A program made the position numbers and the translations under genes. The notes under the pieces were generated by a model that searched no databases, was not told the origin of the DNA, and saw only the letters and a program-made list of their open reading frames with translations. Of a DNA stretch of 64,000 bases, positions 50,514 to 59,885 are shown piece by piece (the stretch's first letter is position 1; each line of letters starts with the position of its first letter). The stretch lies in assembly GCF_003233845.1 (NCBI RefSeq), contig NZ_QKRB01000054.1, positions 1 through 64,000 on the forward strand, written 5' to 3'. Source of the stretch: Paenibacillus sambharensis. Its GTDB lineage: Bacteria > Bacillota > Bacilli > Paenibacillales > Paenibacillaceae.

Positions 50514-52217
50514 ATGAATTTAAGTATTGTGTTGATGTTGATTCAAGTATTCTTCGCCGTTGTGATCGGCTTGTATTTCTGGAATCTTCTGCGTAACCAG
50601 AAGACGAACCGGTCTGCGGTGGATAAGGAATCGCGCAAAGAGATGGATAAGCTGAGAAAATTGCGGTCGATTTCACTTACCAAGCCGCTGGCCGAGAAAA
50701 CGCGGCCGCAGTCAATGAATGATATTATCGGCCAGAAGGACGGACTGCGCGCATTGAAGGCTGCCATGTGCAGCGCCAATCCGCAGCATGTCATTATTTA
50801 TGGGCCGCCGGGTGTGGGGAAGACGGCCGCCGCCAGAGTTGTGCTGGAGGAGGCGAAGAGGAATCCTTCATCGCCATTTCTGGCAGAGGCGAAATTTACT
50901 GAGATTGACGCAACGACCGCCCGGTTTGATGAGAGGGGTATCGCTGATCCCCTGATCGGATCGGTCCATGACCCGATCTATCAGGGAGCGGGCGCGATGG
51001 GTGTGGCCGGAATCCCCCAGCCGAAGCCGGGGGCGGTTACCAAGGCTCATGGCGGCATGCTCTTCATCGATGAAATCGGTGAATTGCATCCTATCCAGAT
51101 GAACAAGCTGTTAAAGGTGCTTGAGGACCGCAAGGTTTATTTGGAGAGCGCGTATTACAATTCGGAAGACCATAACATTCCGATGTATATTCATGATATT
51201 TTTCAGAATGGGCTGCCAGCGGACTTCAGGCTTGTCGGAGCGACGACCCGATCCTCGACGGAACTGCCGCCGGCATTGCGTTCGCGGTGTATGGAAATCT
51301 ATTTCCGCCCGCTGCTTCAGGATGAGATTGCGGTCATTGCATCCAATGCAATTCAGAAAATTGGGTTTCCCACCAATCAGGAAGCGGTTAATGTCATTAT
51401 GAAGTACGCAACCAACGGCCGGGAAGCGGTGAATGTCGTACAGCTGGCGGCCGGACTTGCGATGTCGGAGAAGCGGGATACGATTACGGCGGCAGACATT
51501 GAATGGGTAGTGAACAGCAGTCAGATTCCGCCTCGGCCTGACCGGAAGGTTCCGGCAGAGCCTCAGGTGGGATTTGTGAATGGTCTAGCGGTTTACGGTC
51601 CGAATATGGGCACACTGCTGGAGATCGAAGTCAGTGCGATTCCGGTCCGCAGCGGCAAAGGCAGCTTCACCATTACAGGTGTTGTAGATGAGGAAGAACT
51701 CGGAGGCGGCTCCCGGACACTACGCAGGAAGAGCATGGCGAAGGGTTCAGTGGAAAATGTGCTGACCGTGCTTCGCCGTTACGGCTTCCAGCCGCAGCAT
51801 TACGATCTTCATATTAACTTTCCGGGCGGTACACCGATTGACGGGCCTTCCGCAGGGGTAGCCATGCTGACGGCGATCGCCTCTGCGATTATGGGAGAGC
51901 CGGTTGACAACAAGCTGGCGATGACTGGTGAGGTAGGAATTCACGGCAACATCAAGCCGGTAGGCGGGGTGCTTGCCAAGGTAGAAGCAGCATTCCAGGC
52001 AGGGGCTGAGACGGTACTGATTCCGAAGGACAATTGGCAGGACATATTTGGCGGTTTGGAAGGACTCAAGGTCATTCCCGCGGATCATGTGGATGATCTG
52101 TTCAAAGCGGCATTCCCGGCCGTCGAGCTGCAGGTTCCCGAGCTGGAAATCGTTAAGCCTGCTGAATTATTTCATGCACCAGGGGTGTCGTATTTGCAGG
52201 CGGATTCCGCGGAATGA
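50514..52217 (+). CDS. lonB: ATP-dependent protease LonB
   Basis: LonB is the membrane-anchored Lon-type protease that in Bacillus is made in the forespore under sigma-F. The 567-residue protein has an N-terminal hydrophobic helix (LSIVLMLIQVFFAVVIGLYFW), then AAA+ with [14 protein letters not shown], the MLFIDEIGEL box, and the C-terminal protease domain with catalytic Ser446 (DGPSAGVAML) and Lys489. It lacks the long Lon N-domain. GGGAGGA precedes ATG 50514; longer extensions have no site. lonA follows 36 nt downstream. Confidence 0.95.
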   Translation: MNLSIVLMLIQVFFAVVIGLYFWNLLRNQKTNRSAVDKESRKEMDKLRKLRSISLTKPLAEKTRPQSMNDIIGQKDGLRALKAAMCSANPQHVIIYGPPGVGKTAAARVVLEEAKRNPSSPFLAEAKFTEIDATTARFDERGIADPLIGSVHDPIYQGAGAMGVAGIPQPKPGAVTKAHGGMLFIDEIGELHPIQMNKLLKVLEDRKVYLESAYYNSEDHNIPMYIHDIFQNGLPADFRLVGATTRSSTELPPALRSRCMEIYFRPLLQDEIAVIASNAIQKIGFPTNQEAVNVIMKYATNGREAVNVVQLAAGLAMSEKRDTITAADIEWVVNSSQIPPRPDRKVPAEPQVGFVNGLAVYGPNMGTLLEIEVSAIPVRSGKGSFTITGVVDEEELGGGSRTLRRKSMAKGSVENVLTVLRRYGFQPQHYDLHINFPGGTPIDGPSAGVAMLTAIASAIMGEPVDNKLAMTGEVGIHGNIKPVGGVLAKVEAAFQAGAETVLIPKDNWQDIFGGLEGLKVIPADHVDDLFKAAFPAVELQVPELEIVKPAELFHAPGVSYLQADSAE

Positions 52218-52253
52218 TAAAATAAGGGGAAAGACATTTTTGGAGGTGCTTGC

Positions 52254-54593
52254 ATGGGACCTGGAAAAGGAAAAGGGCGGCGGCTGCCATTGCTTCCGCT
52301 GAGGGGTCTTCTTGTGTATCCCAGCATGGTGCTCCACCTAGACGTCGGCAGGGATAAATCAGTCCGGGCGTTGGAGCGGTCAATGATCGAAGATCATATG
52401 ATTTTGCTGTGCTCGCAGTCGGAGGTCAACATTGAAGAGCCGACAGTAGAAGATATATACCGAGTGGGAACGATCGCGCGTGTCAGGCAGATGCTTAAGC
52501 TGCCGAACGGTACGATCCGAGTTCTCGTAGAGGGCGTTGTCCGCGCCGAAATACAGGAATACTTGAGCAATGATGAGTTTTATGAGGTGATGGTGAAGGA
52601 ACTTCCGGAGCAGGAGTCAACAGATCCGGAGATTGATGCGCTGATGCGCACGGTATTGAACCAGTTTGAGCACTACATCAATCTCTCCAAGAAGGTAACG
52701 CCAGAGACGCTGGCGGCTGTATCGGATATTGATGAGCCCGGGCGGCTGGCGGACGTTATCACAAGCCATCTTTCGCTGAAAATCAAGGATAAACAGGAGA
52801 TTCTCGAAACGGTAGATGTACGCGCCCGCTTGGAGAAGCTGCTGGACATTCTGAATAATGAGCGGGAAGTGCTGGAGCTTGAGCGGAAGATCAGCCAGCG
52901 GGTCAAGAAGCAGATGGAGAAGACACAGAAGGAGTATTACCTCCGCGAGCAGATGAAGGCGATCCAGAAGGAGCTTGGCGATAAGGAAGGCCGTGCCGGT
53001 GAGGTGGAGGAGCTTCGCAACCAGCTGGCAGAAGCAGGTGTGCCGGAGAGCGTCAAGGAGAAGATTGAGAAGGAGATCGACCGCCTGGAGAAGATGCCGG
53101 CTGCTTCGGCTGAAGCAGGTGTAATCCGCAACTATGTGGATTGGCTGTTGGCGCTTCCATGGAACAAGCTTACCGAGGATGACCTGGATATCAAGAATGC
53201 TGAAGCTATTCTGGACGAAGATCACTACGGCCTTGAAAAGCCGAAGGAGCGGGTGCTGGAGTACTTAGCCGTGCAGCAGCTGGTCAAGAAGATGAAGGGG
53301 CCTATTCTCTGTCTCGTCGGCCCTCCAGGGGTGGGCAAAACCTCGCTTGCGCGTTCTGTGGCCAAATCGCTTGGACGGGAATTCGTCCGGATATCGCTTG
53401 GCGGTGTGCGTGATGAAGCGGAAATCCGCGGCCACCGCCGTACTTATGTCGGCGCGATGCCGGGCCGTGTCATACAGGGGATGAAGACAGCGGGCTCACT
53501 TAACCCGGTCTTCCTCCTGGATGAAATCGACAAGATGGCGATGGATTTCCGTGGAGACCCGGCATCTGCGCTTCTGGAGGTGCTGGACCCTGAGCAGAAT
53601 AACACATTCAGCGACCATTTCGTTGAGGTGCCCTTTGACCTGTCGAATGTTATGTTCATCACGACAGCGAATGCTGTTCACAATATTCCGAGGCCGCTCC
53701 TTGACCGGATGGAGATGCTCTATATACCGGGCTATACGGAGCTTGAGAAGATGCAGATTGCCCGGAAGTATCTGCTGCCCAAGCAGAAGCGTGAGCACGG
53801 GCTGGAGGAAGAGCAGCTTGTTGTTGAAGATGACGCTGTAATGCAGGTAGTCCGGGAATATACCCGGGAATCCGGCGTCAGGAATCTTGAGCAGCAAATC
53901 GCAGCACTCTGCAGGAAGGCTGCCAAGGAAATTGTGGCCAGTCCGGAAGCCGCTCCGATTACTGTGGACACCGACAAGGTCAAGGACTGGCTCGGACCGG
54001 GCAAATTCCGGTTTGGTCTTGCGGAGCAGGAGGATCAGATCGGCGCAGTTACCGGGCTTGCATGGACAGAGGTTGGCGGGGACACGCTTGTCATTGAAGT
54101 GACCGTACTGCCCGGCAGCGGCAAGCTGACCCTGACAGGCAAGCTGGGCGATGTGATGAAGGAATCCGCTCAAGCCGCCTTCAGCTATACCCGGGGCAAA
54201 GCGAAGGAATTCGGGATTGATCCGGAGTTCCACGAGAAGAATGATATTCACATCCACATACCGGAAGGAGCGATTCCTAAGGATGGCCCGTCCGCGGGAA
54301 TTACGATGGCTACCGCGCTGATCTCAGCGCTGACCGGCCGCTTCGTATCCAGGGAGGTGGCGATGACGGGCGAAATTACACTGCGGGGACGTGTGCTGCC
54401 GATTGGCGGACTGAAGGAAAAGTCACTCGCCGCGCACCGCGCCGGCATCAAGAAAGTATTGCTTCCAAAAGACAATGAACGTGACCTGCGCGATATCCCG
54501 GACAGCGTCCGAAGCGAGCTGGAGTTTGTTCCGGTTGCGCATATGGATGAAGTGCTGGAGCATGCGCTTACCGTTCAAGCTGATGTACATTAA
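52254..54593 (+). CDS. lon: ATP-dependent protease La (Lon)
   Basis: A cytosolic, hexameric ATP-dependent serine protease that degrades damaged and regulatory proteins. The 779 residues comprise the Lon N-domain (about 1-200, [27 protein letters not shown]), a coiled coil (about 200-260), AAA+ with [15 protein letters not shown] and FLLDEIDKM, and the protease domain with Ser680 in [11 protein letters not shown] and Lys721. GGAGGTG stands before ATG 52254. It follows lonB closely. No heat-shock operator is obvious in the 36-bp gap. engB follows 32 nt later. Confidence 0.97.
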   Translation: MGPGKGKGRRLPLLPLRGLLVYPSMVLHLDVGRDKSVRALERSMIEDHMILLCSQSEVNIEEPTVEDIYRVGTIARVRQMLKLPNGTIRVLVEGVVRAEIQEYLSNDEFYEVMVKELPEQESTDPEIDALMRTVLNQFEHYINLSKKVTPETLAAVSDIDEPGRLADVITSHLSLKIKDKQEILETVDVRARLEKLLDILNNEREVLELERKISQRVKKQMEKTQKEYYLREQMKAIQKELGDKEGRAGEVEELRNQLAEAGVPESVKEKIEKEIDRLEKMPAASAEAGVIRNYVDWLLALPWNKLTEDDLDIKNAEAILDEDHYGLEKPKERVLEYLAVQQLVKKMKGPILCLVGPPGVGKTSLARSVAKSLGREFVRISLGGVRDEAEIRGHRRTYVGAMPGRVIQGMKTAGSLNPVFLLDEIDKMAMDFRGDPASALLEVLDPEQNNTFSDHFVEVPFDLSNVMFITTANAVHNIPRPLLDRMEMLYIPGYTELEKMQIARKYLLPKQKREHGLEEEQLVVEDDAVMQVVREYTRESGVRNLEQQIAALCRKAAKEIVASPEAAPITVDTDKVKDWLGPGKFRFGLAEQEDQIGAVTGLAWTEVGGDTLVIEVTVLPGSGKLTLTGKLGDVMKESAQAAFSYTRGKAKEFGIDPEFHEKNDIHIHIPEGAIPKDGPSAGITMATALISALTGRFVSREVAMTGEITLRGRVLPIGGLKEKSLAAHRAGIKKVLLPKDNERDLRDIPDSVRSELEFVPVAHMDEVLEHALTVQADVH

Positions 54594-54625
54594 TCCGTTA
54601 CTAACCGAAAGCAGGGAAGCCTTTT

Positions 54626-55213
54626 ATGAAGATCAAGCAAGCCGAGTTTGTAATCAGTGCCGTTAAACCGGACCAATTCCCTGAGGACGCCTTGCCGGAG
54701 ATTGCTCTGGCAGGGCGTTCAAACGTGGGGAAATCCTCGCTCATCAACCGGATGATCGAACGCAGGAATTTGGCAAGAACCAGCTCACAGCCGGGAAAGA
54801 CACAGCAGCTCAACTATTACCGCATTAATGACATGTTATATTTTGTGGACTTTCCAGGCTACGGTTATGCCAAGGTTTCCAAGGCCCAGCGGGCCAAGTG
54901 GGGCGAAATCATCGAATCCTACATCCGGGAGCGCGAGCCGCTGAAGCTTCTCATCCAGATTGTCGATATCCGCTTTCCGCCGACGGAGGATGACTGTCTG
55001 ATGTATGATTGGCTTAAGCACCATGACATCCCGGTATGCGTCGTCGTCACCAAGTGTGACAAAATCCCGAAGGGCAAGTGGGATAAACATATCCGGATTG
55101 CGAAGGAAACGCTTCAGGCTGATCCGTCTGACCAGTTTGTTTTATTTTCCTCCGAAAAGGGTATAGGTAGGGAAGAGCTGTGGGAAGTAATCCAGCGAGC
55201 AATTGCCGGATAA
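54626..55213 (+). CDS. engB: Ribosome biogenesis GTP-binding protein EngB (YsxC)
   Basis: An essential TRAFAC GTPase needed for 50S subunit assembly. The 195-residue protein has G1 GRSNVGKSS (about 30-38), G2 TQQLNYY near residue 58, G3 DFPGYGYAK and G4 TKCD (about 136-139), with the SSEKG region as G5. AGGGAAG precedes ATG 54626. The clpX-lonB-lonA-engB-hem order, with engB at the lon end, is the Bacillus pattern; here speD and one unknown gene intervene before hem. Confidence 0.96.
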   Translation: MKIKQAEFVISAVKPDQFPEDALPEIALAGRSNVGKSSLINRMIERRNLARTSSQPGKTQQLNYYRINDMLYFVDFPGYGYAKVSKAQRAKWGEIIESYIREREPLKLLIQIVDIRFPPTEDDCLMYDWLKHHDIPVCVVVTKCDKIPKGKWDKHIRIAKETLQADPSDQFVLFSSEKGIGREELWEVIQRAIAG

Positions 55214-55352
55214 GGCAGAAACCCGCTTAACATTCGCTACAAAAGAGAGGATACAGCGAAAAAGGCTGGCCTCTTCGTGAAATCCACGGGATTATTCAGA
55301 AATATGCGGAAATATCGAGCCTCGCCGGCAAGAAGTTGGAAGCTAAATGGCT

Positions 55353-55358
55353 TATAAT
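55353..55358 (+). promoter_or_regulatory. -10 box before the unknown 197-aa gene
   Basis: A perfect TATAAT stands 49 nt before the start codon, but the -35 is poor. The rest of the engB to 55407 gap has only a weak hairpin at 55246-55274. Confidence 0.35.
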
Positions 55359-55406
55359 AGAATCAGGCAGAAAGTCATGTAAGTTTAAAGAATTGAGGAG
55401 ATTTTT

Positions 55407-56000
55407 ATGGCTCAACGGTTAGCCACGGAATATGTGAAAGCCTGTCTGCAGTTAACGGCGCAAGAGATGGCCAAGTTTGTCCGTTTCATGGGAGATCAGA
55501 ATGTTCGCATGAAGGTGCGGGTGCTCGAGAACGGCAATCATGAACTGGCCCTCGTGGATGAAGCAGCGAGTGAAGAAATCCGCCTGACCTTTGAAAGACA
55601 TGAAGAACTGTTTGTGTGTGTGCTTTCCTGCCGCCTGGTTCATCAGAAATTAACTAACGCCATGCGCAAAGCGGTATCCACCTTCCGCGGCGATGCGATC
55701 GTGAACCGTATCTATCCGAATTATACGATGGTTTACCACTATAAGAAGGGTGCTGTTCAGAAGATTGAAGAGCATGCCGCCGGTGAAACCCGGACGGTCT
55801 TCGAACTGAAGGATACACTCGGTCAGCTGGAGCGTGTGTTCCATAACCGCCAAATCGAATTTGAGATTGAACGGATTCAGAGTGCGATTAATGAGCTGCT
55901 GGACCTTCGGAATCAGTCGAAGAACCCGGTCGAGATCAGCGACATTGATGCGCGTCTGAAGCAGCACACCCAGAAGCTGTTCATCCTTGAAGCTCCTTGA
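55407..56000 (+). CDS. Conserved hypothetical protein, 197 aa
   Basis: I do not recognise the function. The 197-residue soluble protein begins with a helix (MAQRLATEYVKACLQLTAQEMAKFVRFM) and has a strand-rich middle (MKVRVLENGNHELALVDE). It ends in a heptad-like region that looks coiled coil (LKDTLGQLERVFHNRQIEFEIERIQSAINELLDLRNQ, about 130-175). No catalytic motif, metal site or membrane segment is visible. GAGGAG precedes ATG 55407. It is a monocistronic gene between engB and speD, closed by a terminator. Confidence 0.65.
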   Translation: MAQRLATEYVKACLQLTAQEMAKFVRFMGDQNVRMKVRVLENGNHELALVDEAASEEIRLTFERHEELFVCVLSCRLVHQKLTNAMRKAVSTFRGDAIVNRIYPNYTMVYHYKKGAVQKIEEHAAGETRTVFELKDTLGQLERVFHNRQIEFEIERIQSAINELLDLRNQSKNPVEISDIDARLKQHTQKLFILEAP

Positions 56001-56023
56001 GCAAGGGTTGCAAGCTTGAATCT

Positions 56024-56063
56024 AAACCGCTAGAGCCTTCCGGCTATGGCGGTTTATTTTTTT
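56024..56063 (+). terminator. Intrinsic terminator after the unknown 197-aa gene
   Basis: AAACCGC and GCGGTTT with inner AGCC/GGCT pairing are followed by seven T. Confidence 0.85.
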
Positions 56064-56350
56064 ACTATGAAGACAGCACAACCATACGGAGACGCTCATA
56101 CTCTGTCTACGGAACATGCGCAGCGGCCGTGAAGATTAGAGTTTGTACATCCAGCGTCGGATTTGAAAAAAACTATTGCATTATTCGACGATAGATGTTA
56201 TTTTTAACTTCGTTGACATGATAATAGGAACCAGGATTCACTCAGGACATGTAATGTTGCGAGAGATTATTCCCTCGGGTAGTGAATGACGTAGGTCCTA
56301 GCGGATGAAATTTTTCAAACATTTTATTCCTAGGAAGGGGGAACCGGAAG
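56064..56350 (+). promoter_or_regulatory. Upstream and leader region of speD
   Basis: No gene is seen. TTGCAT and TATTTT, about 17 nt apart near 56175-56205, may be a promoter, and a TTGACA lies at about 56213. Nearer the gene, CCTAG (about 56299) can pair with CTAGG (about 56330) around an AT-rich loop, next to the AGGAAGGGGG ribosome site. This could limit access of ribosomes to speD. The structure is only suggested. Confidence 0.35.
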
Positions 56351-56755
56351 ATGGAATATTCAACTTTCGGAAGACATGTAGCTGTTGACACTTGGGGTGT
56401 AGATTTCGATTTGCTGAACAACGCTGAGTTCTTGCAAGCTCAGATGGTAGAGGCTGCAGAGGCATGCGGCGCTACAGTACTGTCGGTACAATCCAAACAG
56501 TTTGAGCCTCAAGGGGCGACGGTTCTTGTATTGCTGTCGGAAAGTCATCTCTCCATTCACACGTATCCTGAGAGAGGTTTTGCCGCACTGGATTGTTATA
56601 CTTGTGGCGAAACAGTAGATCCTCAACTCGCGATTGATTACATGATGTCGGTATTGAAGCCAACCACGATTCATGCCAAGAAGCTTGTTCGCGGCTTGGG
56701 CGAATTACAGGTGGTTGACCCTGAATTTAAGCATGTAGAGCTGGTCAAATCTTAA
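56351..56755 (+). CDS. speD: S-adenosylmethionine decarboxylase proenzyme
   Basis: Makes decarboxylated SAM for spermidine synthesis. It is a pyruvoyl enzyme that cleaves itself. The 134-residue form is the short prokaryotic type. The processing site is SESHLSIHTYPE: cleavage would come before Ser65, which becomes the pyruvoyl group, with His70 and Cys85 (YTCGE) as the usual helpers. AGGAAGGGGG lies before ATG 56351. The leader may fold over this site. It is monocistronic, with a strong terminator after. Confidence 0.95.
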   Translation: MEYSTFGRHVAVDTWGVDFDLLNNAEFLQAQMVEAAEACGATVLSVQSKQFEPQGATVLVLLSESHLSIHTYPERGFAALDCYTCGETVDPQLAIDYMMSVLKPTTIHAKKLVRGLGELQVVDPEFKHVELVKS

Positions 56756-56767
56756 CCGGCATGATCG

Positions 56768-56802
56768 AATAACCACAGCTGATGCTGTGGTTATTTTTTT
56801 TG
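56768..56802 (+). terminator. Intrinsic terminator after speD
   Basis: AATAACCACAGC and GCTGTGGTTATT form a perfect 12-bp stem with a 4-nt loop and a run of T. Confidence 0.95.
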
Positions 56803-56826
56803 ATATTTTCCTCTTGCGGGTGTTTC

Positions 56827-56835
56827 TGGTATAAT
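56827..56835 (+). promoter_or_regulatory. Extended -10 promoter upstream of hemA (distal)
   Basis: TGGTATAAT is a full TG-N-TATAAT. No good -35 is seen. It lies about 130 nt before the hemA start. Confidence 0.5.
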
Positions 56836-56919
56836 CAACCGAGTGCTTGTTTACACTATATTTGGTTGATTTGCATTCAAATTTTATTCATAAATGAATC
56901 CGTACAACCTGTCGAACTA

Positions 56920-56928
56920 TGCTATAAT
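56920..56928 (+). promoter_or_regulatory. Extended -10 promoter upstream of hemA (proximal)
   Basis: TGCTATAAT is a full TG-N-TATAAT about 38 nt before the hemA start, leaving a short leader. Confidence 0.6.
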
Positions 56929-56965
56929 TAACACAGCTTAAGATCAAGTAAAGGTGGTGACGCAT

Positions 56966-58354
56966 GTGCACATCATAGTGGTCGGTCTGAATTACCGTAC
57001 AGCTCCCGTAGAGGTCAGAGAACGTTTCTCGTTCGCTGAAGCTGATCTACCGGAGGCGGTCAGACAGCTCAAACATACGAAGAGCATATTGGAAGGCGTC
57101 ATTGTCGGTACTTGCAACCGCACAGAGATTTATGCGGTCGTGGACCGTCATCACCTGTGCGGACATTATATAAGAAGCTTCATGGAACAGTGGTTTGGAC
57201 TGCCGCGTGACCAGTTCACGCAGCATCTATATATGTATGAAGACGATCGTGCGATTGATCACTTGTTCCGTGTTACCAGCGGACTGGATTCCATGGTCAT
57301 TGGTGAAACCCAGATTCTGGGGCAGGTCAAGAATGCATTCCTGCTTGCCCAGCAGGAGAAAGCGACCGGGACGCTGTTTAACATGCTGTTCAAGCAGGCT
57401 GTTACATTGGCCAAGCGTGCCCATGCAGAGACTTCAATTGGTGAATCGGCTGTATCGGTTAGCTATGCAGCAGTCGAACTCGGCAAACGGATATTCGGCA
57501 AGTTCAGCGGCAAGACGGTCATGATTATCGGAGCGGGCAAGATGAGCGAGCTGACAGCGAAGCATTTGCACGCCAATGGTGCAGAGCGGGTGCTTGTTGT
57601 AAACCGGACTTACGAGCGTGCCCTGGAGCTTGCGGGCAAGTTCAAGGGCGAGCCGATAACGCTTAAGGAAGCGGAGACCCGGCTGCATGAAGCGGATGTG
57701 ATCATCAGCTCGACGGGAGCGAAGGATTTTGTGCTGACGAAGATGATGGTTCAACAGGAGATGCAGCGCCGTAAATCCCGCCCGCTGTTCATGATAGATA
57801 TCGCCGTACCGCGTGACCTGGACCCTGCGATTGCAGATATTCCTAATGTGTTCCTCTACGATATTGATGACCTGGAAGGCATTGTGGAGAGCAATCTGGA
57901 GCAGCGGCGCCGGGAAGCGGTTAAGATTGAAGCGATGATCGAAGAGGAGAAGGACGAGTTCCGCAGCTGGTACAAGACGCTTGGCGTCGTGCCGCTGATC
58001 CGCTCCCTTCAGTCGAAGGCAGCCGCTATCCATGAAGAGACGATGGGAAGCATGCTCAATAAGCTTCCGGATCTGGATGAGCATGAACGGAAAGTGATCA
58101 GCAAGTTAACCAAGAGCATGGTGAATCAGCTGATGAGCGAGCCGATTCTTCGGATCAAGGAGATGGCTGGCGACAAACGGGCCGATGAAGCGATGGATTT
58201 GTTTGTCCAGCTGTTTGCGCTTGAAGAGCCGCTCAAGGCAATGAATGAAGCGCAGCGGGTAGCGGATGCAGCCCAGCCTAAGCTGGCGCCCGTGCGAAGC
58301 ACGGTTTCGCGGACAGCGCCTGCGGCCAGCGGATTCGCAACCGCTACTCCATAG
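56966..58354 (+). CDS. hemA: Glutamyl-tRNA reductase
   Basis: First enzyme of the C5 tetrapyrrole pathway. It reduces glutamyl-tRNA to glutamate-1-semialdehyde with NADPH. From GTG 56966 the protein has 462 residues and starts MHIIVVGLNYRTAPVEVRE. The catalytic Cys50 lies in GTCNRTEIY. IGETQILGQVK, the NADPH loop IIGAGKMSELTAKHL and a helical dimerisation domain follow. AAAGGTGGTG is 6 nt before GTG 56966; GTG 56954 and 56957 overlap it. Two extended -10 boxes lie upstream. It heads a seven-gene operon running off the right edge. Confidence 0.96.
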   Translation: MHIIVVGLNYRTAPVEVRERFSFAEADLPEAVRQLKHTKSILEGVIVGTCNRTEIYAVVDRHHLCGHYIRSFMEQWFGLPRDQFTQHLYMYEDDRAIDHLFRVTSGLDSMVIGETQILGQVKNAFLLAQQEKATGTLFNMLFKQAVTLAKRAHAETSIGESAVSVSYAAVELGKRIFGKFSGKTVMIIGAGKMSELTAKHLHANGAERVLVVNRTYERALELAGKFKGEPITLKEAETRLHEADVIISSTGAKDFVLTKMMVQQEMQRRKSRPLFMIDIAVPRDLDPAIADIPNVFLYDIDDLEGIVESNLEQRRREAVKIEAMIEEEKDEFRSWYKTLGVVPLIRSLQSKAAAIHEETMGSMLNKLPDLDEHERKVISKLTKSMVNQLMSEPILRIKEMAGDKRADEAMDLFVQLFALEEPLKAMNEAQRVADAAQPKLAPVRSTVSRTAPAASGFATATP

Positions 58355-58376
58355 GTTGGCCTAACGGGAGGCACCC

Positions 58377-59198
58377 ATGGTAACACACAATCTATTATTC
58401 GACACGATGATTTACATGTATGCCCTGAGCCTTCTGTTTTATTTCTCCGACTTCGTCGACGCAAGCCGGAGAGCGAAACGGATGGGAACAGGGCTGCTTA
58501 TTTTCGTATGGACCTTACAGACTGGCTATCTGCTAATGCGGATGGTGCATCATGCTGATTTTGCGCTTCTGTCCAGACTGGAGTATATGCTGTTCTTTTC
58601 CTGGCTCCTTGTAACGGTATCCTTGGTGGCCAGCCGTTTTTTTCGGATCGACCTATTGGTCTTTTTTGTCAATGTGATTGCTTTCGTCCTGCTTACGGTT
58701 AATTTATTCAGTAACGCTTCAGAGGAAATGCCGCTTGCCACCTGGCAGCTGGCCCGTGAGCTGTTATATGTACATATCAGTCTTGTCTTATGCGCGTATG
58801 CGGCCTTTACGTTTGCCGCTATATTCTCCGGGATGTACCTGTTTCTTCATTTTCAGCTGAAGACGAAGAACTGGTCGAAGACGATGCGGCGGCTGCCCAG
58901 TCTAGAGAGCATGGAGCTGTATACGTTTCGTTCCGTTGTCATTGGCGTTCCGCTGATGATTATGTCACTGGCCTTTGCGGTCGCATCGCTGCTGTTTGAA
59001 GGGCGGATGGCATTTTTGCTGGATTGGAAAGTGATTTCGTCTTTTATTGCGCTGTTCTTCTATATCAGTTACGTGGTTAAACGCACTCTCTTTAACCAGC
59101 CGGGCTGGAGAACGACGCGCTGGAATCTGCTCTCCTACGCGGTGTTAATTTTGAATTTGCTGCTGAGCTCGTTTTCACGGTTTCATTCTTTCTCCTGA
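58377..59198 (+). CDS. hemX: HemX / CcsA-like cytochrome c assembly membrane protein
   Basis: A 273-residue protein with eight hydrophobic segments, similar in layout to the HemX/CcsA family. In Bacillus, HemX lowers the level of HemA; the mechanism is not fully known. Visible are LLIFVWTLQTGYLLMRM, FFSWLLVTVSLVASRFF, the conserved HISLVLCAYAAFTFAAIFSGMYLF and a C-terminal membrane segment. GGGAGG stands before ATG 58377. The hemA-hemX order is the same in Bacillus, which supports the assignment. Confidence 0.85.
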   Translation: MVTHNLLFDTMIYMYALSLLFYFSDFVDASRRAKRMGTGLLIFVWTLQTGYLLMRMVHHADFALLSRLEYMLFFSWLLVTVSLVASRFFRIDLLVFFVNVIAFVLLTVNLFSNASEEMPLATWQLARELLYVHISLVLCAYAAFTFAAIFSGMYLFLHFQLKTKNWSKTMRRLPSLESMELYTFRSVVIGVPLMIMSLAFAVASLLFEGRMAFLLDWKVISSFIALFFYISYVVKRTLFNQPGWRTTRWNLLSYAVLILNLLLSSFSRFHSFS

Positions 59199-59216
59199 TA
59201 AAGGCGGTGGCTGCTG

Positions 59217-59885
59217 ATGGTCCGATATTATCCGGTTATGCTGATGGTCGAGGGTGCTCGATGTATCGTAATTGGCGGCGGGCCGGTGGCAGAACGTAAA
59301 GTACATGGTCTGCTGGAGGCTGGTGCGGAGGTCGTGGTGGTGAGCCCTGCCGTCACAGCAGGCCTGGACAACCTGGCCGCAGGCGGGTTTATTCACTGCT
59401 GTAAGCGGGAATACCGGGAACAGGACCTTGAGCATGCAGCACTTGTTTTCGCAGCTTCGGGTGACAGGGCTGTCAATCGGGAAGTTGCGGAAGCGGCAAA
59501 GCGTCGGGCAATCCCCTGTACAGTGGCTGATAAGCCATTGGAAGGGGATTTTGTCACACCTTCGGTTGTGCGCCGGGGAGATCTGGTCATAGCTGTAACG
59601 GCTTCAGGGAGCAGTCCGGCTCTTGCAGCCCGTGTTGCACGAGAGCTTGAGGAATGCTATGGCAGAGAGTATGAGGATTTTACAGCTTGGCTTGGGAGGC
59701 TGCGCATGATGGCGGCAGCGGAGCTGAAGGACAGCAGCTTGCGGCATGCGGTGCTTCGCCGGGCCGTACATATGATGGGCACCGACTGGCGATTGGATAC
59801 CGATGAAGAGCGGATCCGGGAGCGCTTATATATGATTAAGAGTCAGCTAGAAGGAGGAATGGATGATGACAGACGCAGCGAATGA
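59217..59885 (+). CDS. Precorrin-2 dehydrogenase (CysG N-terminal/YlnF type)
   Basis: An NAD-dependent enzyme converting precorrin-2 to sirohydrochlorin, and possibly inserting iron to make siroheme. The 222-residue protein has CIVIGGGPVAERKVHGLLEAGA (Rossmann loop, about 15-37), VFAASGD, CTVADKPLEGDFVTPSVVRRGDLVIAVTASGSSPALA, and a helical C-terminal half. AAAGGCGGTG lies 7 nt before ATG 59217. Its 3' end overlaps hemC by 23 nt, so the siroheme branch is built into the heme operon. It may lack full ferrochelatase activity; this is not visible. Confidence 0.9.
   Translation: MVRYYPVMLMVEGARCIVIGGGPVAERKVHGLLEAGAEVVVVSPAVTAGLDNLAAGGFIHCCKREYREQDLEHAALVFAASGDRAVNREVAEAAKRRAIPCTVADKPLEGDFVTPSVVRRGDLVIAVTASGSSPALAARVARELEECYGREYEDFTAWLGRLRMMAAAELKDSSLRHAVLRRAVHMMGTDWRLDTDEERIRERLYMIKSQLEGGMDDDRRSE

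Noticed and set aside
55246-55274. Hairpin AGAGG/CCTCT after engB as a terminator
   Set aside because: The stem is short and broken and no T run follows.
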